DNA from: Chloroflexota bacterium
GTDB lineage: Bacteria; Chloroflexota; Anaerolineae; UBA4142; SHND01
DNA: 64,000 nt
NCBI GenBank assembly: GCA_004295045.1
Contig: SHND01000071.1
Span: 124,001 to 188,000 of the forward strand
Direction: 5' to 3'
Shown here in pieces: positions 57,027-64,000 of the stretch (position 1 is its first letter; each line of letters opens with the position of its first letter). The notes beneath the pieces were generated by a model. That model was not told where the DNA came from and did no database searches. It saw nothing but the letters and a program-made list of their open reading frames with translations. The position numbers and the translations under genes are program-made.

Positions 57027-57097
57027 CATTCGAAATTCAAAATTAGAAATCCAAAATCCAATGGATTCCCATTTCTAATTTTGAATTCTTAATTTCT
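57027..57097. repeat. Degenerate repeat hairpin between the thioredoxin and hutU genes
   Basis: The left arm is GAAATTCAAAATTAGAAATC then CAAAATCCAATGG. The right arm is CCCATTTCTAATTTTGAATT then CTTAATTTC. The arms are near inverses over about 25 bases. The array ends one base before the hutU start and leaves no visible ribosome-binding site. Confidence 0.72.
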
Positions 57098-58750
57098 ATG
57101 TCTCTTTCTCGCCTTGTCCGCGCCCCGCGCGGCACCGAAATTTCCTGCAAAGGTTGGCTGCAAGAAGCCGCTTTGCGAATGTTGATGAACAATCTCGATC
57201 CGGAAGTCGCCGAACGCCCGCAAGATTTGATTGTGTACGGCGGACGCGGCCGCGCCGCGCGCAATTGGGAATCCTTTGACGCGATTGTGAAATCGTTGCG
57301 CGAACTTGAAAATGATGAGACGTTGTTGGTTCAATCAGGCAAACCGGTTGGCGTTTTCAAATCGCATCCCGACGCGCCGCGCGTTCTCATTGCCAATTCC
57401 AACATCGTGCCGCATTGGGCGACGCAAGAAAATTTTGACCGTTGGGAGCGCGAAGGTCTCATTATGTACGGACAGATGACGGCGGGCAGTTGGATTTACA
57501 TTGGCACGCAGGGAATTTTGCAAGGGACATACGAAACATTCGCCGCGCTCGCGCAAAAGCATTTCGGTTCGCCATCGTTGAAAGGAAAATTTGTGTTGAC
57601 GGCGGGACTCGGCGGCATGGGCGGCGCGCAGCCGTTGGCGGTGACGATGAACGAGGGCGTTGGCTTGATTGTGGAAGTGGACCGCGCGCGCGCGGAAAAA
57701 CGTTTGCAGACGCGTTACGTGGATGTGTTGACGGATAATTTGGAAGAGGCGATGACGTGGGTGCAAGAGAGTTGCGAGAAACGCGAAGCAAAGAGCGTTG
57801 GGTTGATCGGAAACGCGGCGGATGTTTTTCCTGAATTGGTTGTGCGCGGCGTGATTCCCGATGTTGTCACAGACCAAACGCCCGCGCATGATCCGCTGTC
57901 GTACGTTCCGGAAATGCCGCTCGAAGAAGCGAACAGTTTGCGCATCAGCGACGCGGCGGAATATCAAACGCGTTCGATGGAGGCGATGGCGCGGCATGTG
58001 CAAGCGATGCTGGAATTTCAAAAACGCGGCGCGATTGTTTTTGATTACGGCAACAATTTGCGGCAGCGCGCGTATGACGCGGGCGTGACGAATGCGTTCG
58101 ATTATCCCGGTTTCGTTCCCGCGTACATTCGCCCATTGTTTTGCGAGGGCAAAGGTCCGTTTCGGTGGGTTGCCTTATCAGGCAATCCAGAAGACATTTA
58201 CAAAACGGATGAAGCGATTCTCGAACTCTTTCCCGAAAATCAACATCTCGCGCGTTGGATTCGCATGGCGCGAGAACGCGTCGCGTTTCAAGGATTGCCC
58301 GCGCGCATTTGTTGGCTCGGCTATGGCGAACGCGCGCGTGCGGGTTTGCGTTTCAACGAACTCGTCGCGCAAGGCAGCGTGTCCGCGCCGATTGTGATTG
58401 GACGCGATCATCTCGACGCGGGGAGTGTGGCGTCGCCGCGCCGCGAAACGGAAGCGATGAAAGACGGCAGCGACGCGATTTCGGATTGGGTTTTTCTCAA
58501 CGCGTTGATCAACGCGGTGAATGGCGCGACGTGGGTTTCCGTTCATCACGGCGGCGGTGTCGGCATCGGTTTTTCGCAACACGCCGGACAGGTAATTGTT
58601 GCCGACGGTACGCCCGAAGCCGCGCGCAGAATAGAACGCGTCTTGACGAGCGATCCGGGAATGGGCGTCATTCGTCACGTGGACGCGGGATATGAAGAAG
58701 CGATAGAGTTTGCGAAAAGGGAGGGAGTAAAGGTGCCGATGATGCGCTAA
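57098..58750 (+). CDS. hutU: Urocanate hydratase
   Basis: The 550-residue protein matches urocanase throughout: YGGRGRAARNW, YGQMTAGSWIYIGTQGILQG, the NAD+ site TAGLGGMGGAQPLAV, the catalytic-type Cys405 in ARICWLGYGERAR and GVGIGFSQHAGQV. It hydrates urocanate to imidazolone propionate in histidine breakdown. The other hut genes are not in the window. Length is normal. The start ATG 57098 directly follows a repeat array. Confidence 0.95.
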   Translation: MSLSRLVRAPRGTEISCKGWLQEAALRMLMNNLDPEVAERPQDLIVYGGRGRAARNWESFDAIVKSLRELENDETLLVQSGKPVGVFKSHPDAPRVLIANSNIVPHWATQENFDRWEREGLIMYGQMTAGSWIYIGTQGILQGTYETFAALAQKHFGSPSLKGKFVLTAGLGGMGGAQPLAVTMNEGVGLIVEVDRARAEKRLQTRYVDVLTDNLEEAMTWVQESCEKREAKSVGLIGNAADVFPELVVRGVIPDVVTDQTPAHDPLSYVPEMPLEEANSLRISDAAEYQTRSMEAMARHVQAMLEFQKRGAIVFDYGNNLRQRAYDAGVTNAFDYPGFVPAYIRPLFCEGKGPFRWVALSGNPEDIYKTDEAILELFPENQHLARWIRMARERVAFQGLPARICWLGYGERARAGLRFNELVAQGSVSAPIVIGRDHLDAGSVASPRRETEAMKDGSDAISDWVFLNALINAVNGATWVSVHHGGGVGIGFSQHAGQVIVADGTPEAARRIERVLTSDPGMGVIRHVDAGYEEAIEFAKREGVKVPMMR

Positions 58751-58897
58751 GCCGACCTTCCTGCTTCCAACCCAACTCACTACGGATTTTGCAAGATGAT
58801 ATCTCAAGAAGGGGCGGTACGCGCTTGACGATTTGATTCATCCGCGTACACTTGCGTCCGTTTCGTCAAGCACTGCATTTCATAACGAAATCAACCT

Positions 58898-61800
58898 GTG
58901 CGTTCTGCTTTTCCTCTTTCCCGCCTCGTTCTCGCGCTGACGATTTTTTTCGGCGTTTGTATCTTGTTGTCCCTCCCGCTCGCCGCCGCGCCGACATCCA
59001 AACAGCAGCCCGAAATTTCCACAACGATTGTGATTAGTGAATTCCGCGTGCGTGGTCCGAATGGCGCCAATGATGAATTCGTTGAAATCTACAATCTTTC
59101 GTTCTCTCCCGTAAATATTGGCGGCTGGAAAATAAATGGGTCGAATAATGTCGGGACAACTTCGACGCGAGTTACTATTACCGCAGGCACAACTCTCAAC
59201 GCCGGATGTCATTATCTTGTAACGAACTCTAGTGCATCCGGGGGTCCTTATAGTGGTAGCGTAGTAGGAAATCAAACTTATGGAACAGGCATTACAGATG
59301 ATGGTGGCATTGCGATCCTGTTGCCTGATAATACAATAGTTGATCAAGTTGGGATGAACACTGGTTCAGCGTATAAAGAAGGCACACCTCTCACAAGTTT
59401 GGGCAACTCCAATTTGAATCGCGGTTACGAACGCAAACCTGGCGGCACATCGGGAAGTGGCACAGATATAGACGACAATAGCTCCGATTTTCAGTTAGTC
59501 TCGCCAAGTGATCCGCAAAATCTAGCGAGTACATGTATTTCATCGGCGACCAACACACCAACCGATACGCCCACCAACACACCGACTCTGACTGATACCC
59601 CAACGGATACTCCGACGGACTTGCCAACCAATACGCTCACTGACACACCGACGAATACATTAACGTTTACGCCGACCGATACACCGACAAATACGCCAAC
59701 CAGTACACCAACTCCAACGTTCACACCGCTCCCAAGTTTCAACGCGCTGGATGTGGTGGTAAACGAAGTCGCGTGGTCTGGCACAACGGCGAGCGCGAAT
59801 GGGGAATGGATCGAGTTGTACAACAATACAAACGCGGCGATTGATCTGGCAGGATGGACGCTGCAAGCAGCTGATGGCGCGCCGAACATTAGTCTAAGCG
59901 GCACGATTCCCGCGCTTGGCTATTATTTGTTAGAACGTACGACGGATTCCGTTGTGAGCGATATTGCGGCGGATCAAATTTACACTGGCGCGTTGGGGAA
60001 CGGTGGCGAACAGCTGCGTTTGCGCGATCCCGCGTCGAACGAAATTGATTCAGCCAACGGCAATGGCGGCGCGTGGCCCGCGGGAACATCTTCGCCGCCG
60101 TGTTCGATGGAACGCAATGATCCGTTGAGTGTGGACGCAGATGCGAATTGGGCGACGAACGATAACGTACACCGCAACGGACTGGACGCCGCGAACAATC
60201 CGATTTGCGGCACGCCGAAAAATCTAAACTCGACGCTCGCGCCGACGCCCACTCCCACGTTCACCGCAACGCCCGCGCCCGACGGATTATTTGTGAATGA
60301 ATTCATGCCCGACCCCGAACAAGATTGGAACGGCGACAGCGTTGCAAATGATGATGATGAATGGATCGAAATCTATAACTCGAACGCGTTCAGTGTGAAT
60401 TTGAGCGGCTGGTTCCTCGACGATGTGCAGGGGGGGGGGAGCGCGCCCTTTGTGCTGCCGAGCGGCACGACGATTAATCCGAATGGATTTTTGATTTTCT
60501 ATCGCGCGGACACAAACATCGCGCTCAACAATTCAAATGACGATGTGCGCTTGTTAGCACCCGATTCGTCCACAGCCGACGCGATCTCGTACAAATCGTC
60601 AGTACCCAACGCGTCATGGTCGCGGGTTCCTGACGGCGCGAGTTATTTTTCGCTCTATTGTCCGCCAACGCCGAACGCGCCGAATTGCAGTATTGCGCCG
60701 ACGCCGACGATGACGCCGACGCCGTTCGCCCCAAAAATCACCATCAATGAATTTTTGCCCGTGCCGTACCAAGATTGGAACAAAGATGGTATTCTCGACG
60801 CGGGCGACGAGTGGATCGAACTGTATAACGGCGCAAATCATGCGGTTGATTTGAGCGGCTGGAAATTGGATGATGGCAAAAACGGTTCGTCACCTTACAA
60901 AATTCCTACGGGCGTCAGCATTGCGCCGCGCGGTTTTCTCGTATTTTACGCAAGCGACACAACCATTGGGTTGAATAATCAGGGCGACGTGCTGCGGCTG
61001 CTGCATCCTGATAATTCGGTTGCAGACAAACAAAAATACGAACCAATTGAAACGAACAAAGCTTACGGACGTTATCCCGATGGCGCGGATGACTGGGTGA
61101 CGCATTGTTTGCCAACGCCGGGCGCGCCGAATTGTTCCAGCCAGCCCAAGCCGACGCCAACGCGCGTTTTCAATCTCACGACGATTGCGGAAGCACGCGC
61201 GCTCCCGGATGAATCGCGCGTCTCGGTTCTCGGCAGTGTGATCGCGCATCCGTGCGAACTCGACACCTACGGTCACGAAATGTCCATCTCGGATGGCGCG
61301 GCGGGCATTGATGTTTATTTGGATTTTCCGCATCAACTTTCATGTCTCATCCCGCGCGACGAACAGCTTGTGATTACTGGTGTCATTCGCGATCACTTCG
61401 GTCTGCGCACGATTTATCCAAACTCGAATGACGATGTAACGCGCCATTATCGCCCGCCCCGCGCGATTGCGCCGCTGCGCGTACATACGGGCGATGTGAA
61501 TGAAGCAGTCGAGTCTATGCTCATCAGCATTCAAGGACAAGTGTCGAACGGCAAGAACGGCGACACGATTTGGGTGAACGACGGCAGCGGCATGGTCGAG
61601 GTGTACGCCGATGGTGACAGTCACACTTCGTTTGAAGGAATCACACGCGGCTCTATCGTTCGCATCGTCGGCATTGGTTATCAAAACAACAGGCGCAAAC
61701 TTCCGAACGAAGGATATTTCATTCGCGTGCGCGCGCCCGATGACTTGATCGTTTTGGAACTCGGGGAAAAATTGCCGAACGCGCCGGTTGCGCCCGGCGA

Positions 61801-62686
61801 AACAAGAAATCGTGGCGGCGTTGATCTGGGCGCGGTTTCGATTTCACAGGCGCTGGATACGCGCACGCAAAATTATGTCACTATCGGTGGGGTTGTCACA
61901 GTGCCGCCCGGTGTGATTGGGGAACGTGATTTTTGGATTCAAGATGCCGAAGGAGGGGCTCACATTTCGGTCGCGTCCTCCGCGGGCGACCCGCCCAAGC
62001 TGAACGCGTACGATAATGTGAGCGTGCGCGGACGCGTGGTGTCGTCCTTTGGCGCGCGCGAAATTCGCGTGGAACTGCCCGATGCGATTGGCGTGTACGG
62101 CGCGGGCAATCCGGTTTCGCCGCAAGCCATTCAAACGGGGCAGGCCGATTTCTTGTACGAGGGCAAGTTGGTGGCGATTCAAGGATTCGTGTCGAGTGCG
62201 CAGGGACGCGAAATTTATATTGACGACGGCTCGGGCGAAGTGCTGGTGTACATTGATGCGAATACACGCATTCGCTGGCCCCGTCTCAAGCGCGGTGATC
62301 CCGCGCGCGTCGTCGGCGTACTGACGCGTTTTCGCGGCGAGCCAGAAATTCTGCCGCGCTTTCAAAGTGATGTGCAGTTCGGTGTGGTGTTGCTGCCCAT
62401 CGCGGGCGCGAACGACGCGTCGTTCTTGAACACGCTGCGCGTGCGCGGACGCGTGGGTGAAGAATTGAAATGGACGCGACACGTACAAGCGCGCGCGGAT
62501 GCCAAAGTTGCGCGAGTGTCCAAACGCGCAGCGCGCGAAAAATCAATAACGAATCAAGAGCTTGCTGCCAATGCGATCTTGGCTTCTGATTTGCTCACGA
62601 CCGCATCGTTCTTGCTGCTTGGCGCCTCAGGCGTTGTAGGAATCATCGCTGTTCGCAAATACCGTCAAGCGCGCAGGCGAGTCTGA
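58898..62686 (+). CDS. Surface protein with four lamin-tail domains and OB-fold-like domains
   Basis: The 1262-residue product has a signal peptide (GTG start 58898). Four lamin-tail domains begin near residues 45, 285, 465 and 615, each with an EWIELYN/EFVEIYN plus LSGWxLDD pattern. A threonine-proline linker lies at 220-280 (TDTPT units). Three or four OB-fold-like domains span about 760-1180 (VSVLGSVIAHPC, ISIQGQVSNGK, VAIQGFVSSAQG). A C-terminal membrane anchor and basic tail follow. It is probably displayed outside the cell and may bind nucleic acid or protein. A G9 run lies at 60430-60438. A terminator follows. Confidence 0.8.
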   Translation: MRSAFPLSRLVLALTIFFGVCILLSLPLAAAPTSKQQPEISTTIVISEFRVRGPNGANDEFVEIYNLSFSPVNIGGWKINGSNNVGTTSTRVTITAGTTLNAGCHYLVTNSSASGGPYSGSVVGNQTYGTGITDDGGIAILLPDNTIVDQVGMNTGSAYKEGTPLTSLGNSNLNRGYERKPGGTSGSGTDIDDNSSDFQLVSPSDPQNLASTCISSATNTPTDTPTNTPTLTDTPTDTPTDLPTNTLTDTPTNTLTFTPTDTPTNTPTSTPTPTFTPLPSFNALDVVVNEVAWSGTTASANGEWIELYNNTNAAIDLAGWTLQAADGAPNISLSGTIPALGYYLLERTTDSVVSDIAADQIYTGALGNGGEQLRLRDPASNEIDSANGNGGAWPAGTSSPPCSMERNDPLSVDADANWATNDNVHRNGLDAANNPICGTPKNLNSTLAPTPTPTFTATPAPDGLFVNEFMPDPEQDWNGDSVANDDDEWIEIYNSNAFSVNLSGWFLDDVQGGGSAPFVLPSGTTINPNGFLIFYRADTNIALNNSNDDVRLLAPDSSTADAISYKSSVPNASWSRVPDGASYFSLYCPPTPNAPNCSIAPTPTMTPTPFAPKITINEFLPVPYQDWNKDGILDAGDEWIELYNGANHAVDLSGWKLDDGKNGSSPYKIPTGVSIAPRGFLVFYASDTTIGLNNQGDVLRLLHPDNSVADKQKYEPIETNKAYGRYPDGADDWVTHCLPTPGAPNCSSQPKPTPTRVFNLTTIAEARALPDESRVSVLGSVIAHPCELDTYGHEMSISDGAAGIDVYLDFPHQLSCLIPRDEQLVITGVIRDHFGLRTIYPNSNDDVTRHYRPPRAIAPLRVHTGDVNEAVESMLISIQGQVSNGKNGDTIWVNDGSGMVEVYADGDSHTSFEGITRGSIVRIVGIGYQNNRRKLPNEGYFIRVRAPDDLIVLELGEKLPNAPVAPGETRNRGGVDLGAVSISQALDTRTQNYVTIGGVVTVPPGVIGERDFWIQDAEGGAHISVASSAGDPPKLNAYDNVSVRGRVVSSFGAREIRVELPDAIGVYGAGNPVSPQAIQTGQADFLYEGKLVAIQGFVSSAQGREIYIDDGSGEVLVYIDANTRIRWPRLKRGDPARVVGVLTRFRGEPEILPRFQSDVQFGVVLLPIAGANDASFLNTLRVRGRVGEELKWTRHVQARADAKVARVSKRAAREKSITNQELAANAILASDLLTTASFLLLGASGVVGIIAVRKYRQARRRV

Positions 62687-62691
62687 AAACA

Positions 62692-62726
62692 AAAACCCAT
62701 TGCTGCGCTACGCAACAATGGGTTTT
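62692..62726. terminator. Bidirectional intrinsic terminator
   Basis: AAAACCCATTG (62692-62702) pairs with CAATGGGTTTT (62716-62726), with a further GCG/CGC pair inside. It lies between the convergent lamin-tail and pseudo-receiver genes; the stop codon of the latter is inside the loop. Confidence 0.75.
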
Positions 62727-63112
62727 ATGTCTGTGGCTGTAGGTAAGGATTGACTTCGCAGCAGTGCATTCAAGCGCGCGCGCAAGATGCGCGCGTCGCA
62801 AGGAATTTCGATATGTGCGTCCGCGCCGAGCCGATACCCGCGTGTCACTTGATCGCGCGTGGCGGGATTCACCAACATCACGATGGGTAAATTAGTATAG
62901 CGGCGAATCGTCCGACATTGAACTGCCGCGTCGTTGTCACCTTCCTCAATGGCGATGAGAACTGCATCGAATTTGTCCTCACAAACCGATTGCAGGACAT
63001 CAAATACATTGTCGGCAATGCTTAGCGCGTCCTCACGCGCAAGCACGTTGGGCAAAAACGAACGCGCAAAAGAATCTTGACGCGCGATCAAGACAAAGTG
63101 ATGACAGTCCAT
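62708..63112 (-). CDS. Degenerate response-regulator receiver protein
   Basis: The 134-residue product aligns with a stand-alone receiver domain (VLIARQDSF, FDAVLIAIEEGDND, NLPIVMLVNPATRD, GADAHIEIP), but the key residues are missing. The paired acids after strand 1 are RQ, the phospho-Asp position is Ala, and the conserved Lys before Pro is Ile. It cannot be phosphorylated in the normal way and may act as a constitutive partner. I start at ATG 63112. A TATAAT reads on the minus strand at 63209-63204. Confidence 0.7.
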   Translation of the reverse strand: MDCHHFVLIARQDSFARSFLPNVLAREDALSIADNVFDVLQSVCEDKFDAVLIAIEEGDNDAAVQCRTIRRYTNLPIVMLVNPATRDQVTRGYRLGADAHIEIPCDARILRARLNALLRSQSLPTATDIKPIVA

Positions 63113-63269
63113 TGAAGTAGGAAATTGTCGCGAACGACGGAGAGGCGCCGCGCCGCAGAAAGAGGAGAAAGAAACAAAGGAGAAACGGTAAAGGCGTGCG
63201 CGCATTATAACAAACGCGCCCGTCCAAAGCGATTACATTTTGATAACTGTTTCACACTTGCATCTGAAC

Positions 63270-63297
63270 TTGCGATTCTCCGCGCTTGCCTTATAAT
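63270..63297 (+). promoter_or_regulatory. Promoter of the SurA/PpiC-like gene
   Basis: TATAAT (63292-63297) and TTGCGA (63270-63275) are 16 bases apart, in the 241-base gap between divergent genes. AGGA precedes the ATG at 63354. Confidence 0.5.
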
Positions 63298-63353
63298 CCA
63301 TCTGCCTCCGCCCGTCCCATCTGCAAGTAGTAATAATGCACCAGGAACTCTTC

Positions 63354-64000
63354 ATGCCCCGATTTCGTTCTCTTTTTGCCACAATTTTTTGCGTTTCGGT
63401 TTTTGTTTTGCTCGCGGCTTGCAGTGAAAATCAACCTATTGCGACAACAGGGGCGCCAACCATCGCACCCGCGCAAGCGGTTGGCACGGCGCCGCCCGCA
63501 CAAGCGGGCTATTGCAAAAATGGCGGAGCCGTCGTGGTTCAGGCGAATGAACCGCTTGCCGCGCGCGTGAATGGGCAGCCGATTCCCTTGTCGCTTTACC
63601 AACGGCAAGGCGCGCAGGCAGAAGCGGCGCTGGTGCAGCAAGGCGTTGACCCGAATAGCGATCAGGGCAAAGAGGCGCTCAAGGGCTTGCGGGCGCAGGT
63701 GCTGTCGCAGTTGATTGACGATGTGTTGGTTGAGCAAGAAGCGAAAAAACAAAATATCAGCGTCAGCCCCAACGAGATCAATGATCGGGTTCAGCAGATC
63801 ATCAACGACGCCGGCAGCAAGGAAAAATTCGATCAGTATCTCACCAACAATCAGCTGACGATTGAGGATTTGTGCCAGCAGATTCGCTCCAATCTTTTTG
63901 GCGAAGTGATGATGGCGAGCGTGGCAGGAAATTTGCCAACCAAAGTGGAACAGGTGCACGTCGCGCACATTCTGTTCGCCAAACGCGAAGATGCCGAGGC
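63354..64000 (+). CDS. SurA/PpiC-like peptidyl-prolyl isomerase lipoprotein, cut by window edge
   Basis: The frame runs from ATG 63354 to the window end, 215 residues with no stop. A lipoprotein signal (VFVLLAAC, Cys23) leads into a short linker. A SurA-N-like chaperone domain follows (ARVNGQPIPLSLYQRQ, LSQLIDDVLVEQEAKKQNIS, DRVQQIINDAGSKEKFDQYL). The start of the parvulin domain is visible (VEQVHVAHILFAKREDAE). It should assist folding of exported proteins at the outer face of the membrane. Confidence 0.88.
   Translation, partial: MPRFRSLFATIFCVSVFVLLAACSENQPIATTGAPTIAPAQAVGTAPPAQAGYCKNGGAVVVQANEPLAARVNGQPIPLSLYQRQGAQAEAALVQQGVDPNSDQGKEALKGLRAQVLSQLIDDVLVEQEAKKQNISVSPNEINDRVQQIINDAGSKEKFDQYLTNNQLTIEDLCQQIRSNLFGEVMMASVAGNLPTKVEQVHVAHILFAKREDAE

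Noticed and set aside
24317..57097. CRISPR array as explanation for the junction repeats
   Set aside because: Units are 8-12 bp, degenerate, without regular spacers, and differ between loci. No cas genes are present.

Overview
The window looks like a chromosomal segment of a free-living bacterium of the phylum Chloroflexota, probably class Anaerolineae. This is inferred from several things. Lipoproteins carry TPT/TAT-rich linkers. Large surface proteins pair lamin-tail domains with OB-fold-like domains. There is a tandem ThyX-type protein and a T-box-controlled tryptophan operon. GCGC/CGCG words are extremely common. I see no rRNA, tRNA, CRISPR array, prophage or transposase gene.

Layout. 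1-1.7 kb: a truncated gene start, a four-helix-bundle (S23-type) gene flanked by inverted degenerate repeats, and a two-subunit TPP decarboxylase. 1.8-7.2 kb: a GH4 glycosidase, a GH13 amylase-family enzyme, an EamA transporter, a nucleoside phosphorylase and two small membrane proteins. 7.2-14.7 kb, minus strand: a glycosidase-like protein, a ThyX-type protein, and a partner-switching module (RsbW-like kinase, STAS antagonist, membrane GAF-GAF-GAF-PP2C phosphatase). 14.9-16.5 kb: a CapA-type lipoprotein. 16.7-25.4 kb, minus strand: a seven-gene run of MoxR, DUF58, DUF4129, Nnr, an Ig-like lipoprotein, DinB and an alpha/beta hydrolase. 25.6-28.8 kb: an exonuclease-WYL fusion and two exopolysaccharide genes. 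28.8-30.6 kb: an AT-richer patch with a beta-propeller-like lipoprotein, an ORF remnant and an unknown small gene. 30.6-39.3 kb: a multi-pass membrane protein, a LysM/M23-like lipoprotein, an EEP nuclease/phosphatase, a HlyD-type adaptor, a chimeric gene and a propeller-lipase protein.

39.3-51.7 kb is the centrepiece: a minus-strand tryptophan cluster, trpE, trpGD, trpC, trpF, trpB, trpA, trpS, trpB2, followed by an alkyltransferase-like gene, a ParB-fold gene and a methyltransferase. A sigma70-type promoter and a T-box leader with a UGG (Trp) specifier stand in front of it. Uncharged tRNA-Trp should therefore raise both tryptophan synthesis and, if the transcript runs that far, tryptophanyl-tRNA synthetase. 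51.8-64 kb: a divergent vapBC pair with an operator-like palindrome, a hydrolase, a TPR-TolB protein, a double thioredoxin, urocanate hydratase, a 1262-residue lamin-tail/OB-fold surface protein, a pseudo-receiver and a truncated SurA/PpiC-like lipoprotein.

The most unusual signal is in the DNA between genes. Many junctions carry short degenerate tandem repeats with an 8-12 bp unit that differs at almost every locus. They are often arranged as two inverted arms able to form long hairpins. Some copies lie in frame inside conserved enzymes (trpF, the thyX-type gene, the trpG-trpD linker). The four-helix-bundle gene at the left edge sits between two such arms, as if it were the gene-bearing form. 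A second palindromic family (GGGAGAGGGG core) is inserted in frame in trpE and in a lipase, and a third copy supplies the trpE ribosome-binding region. No element family could be searched for here, so novelty is a hypothesis.
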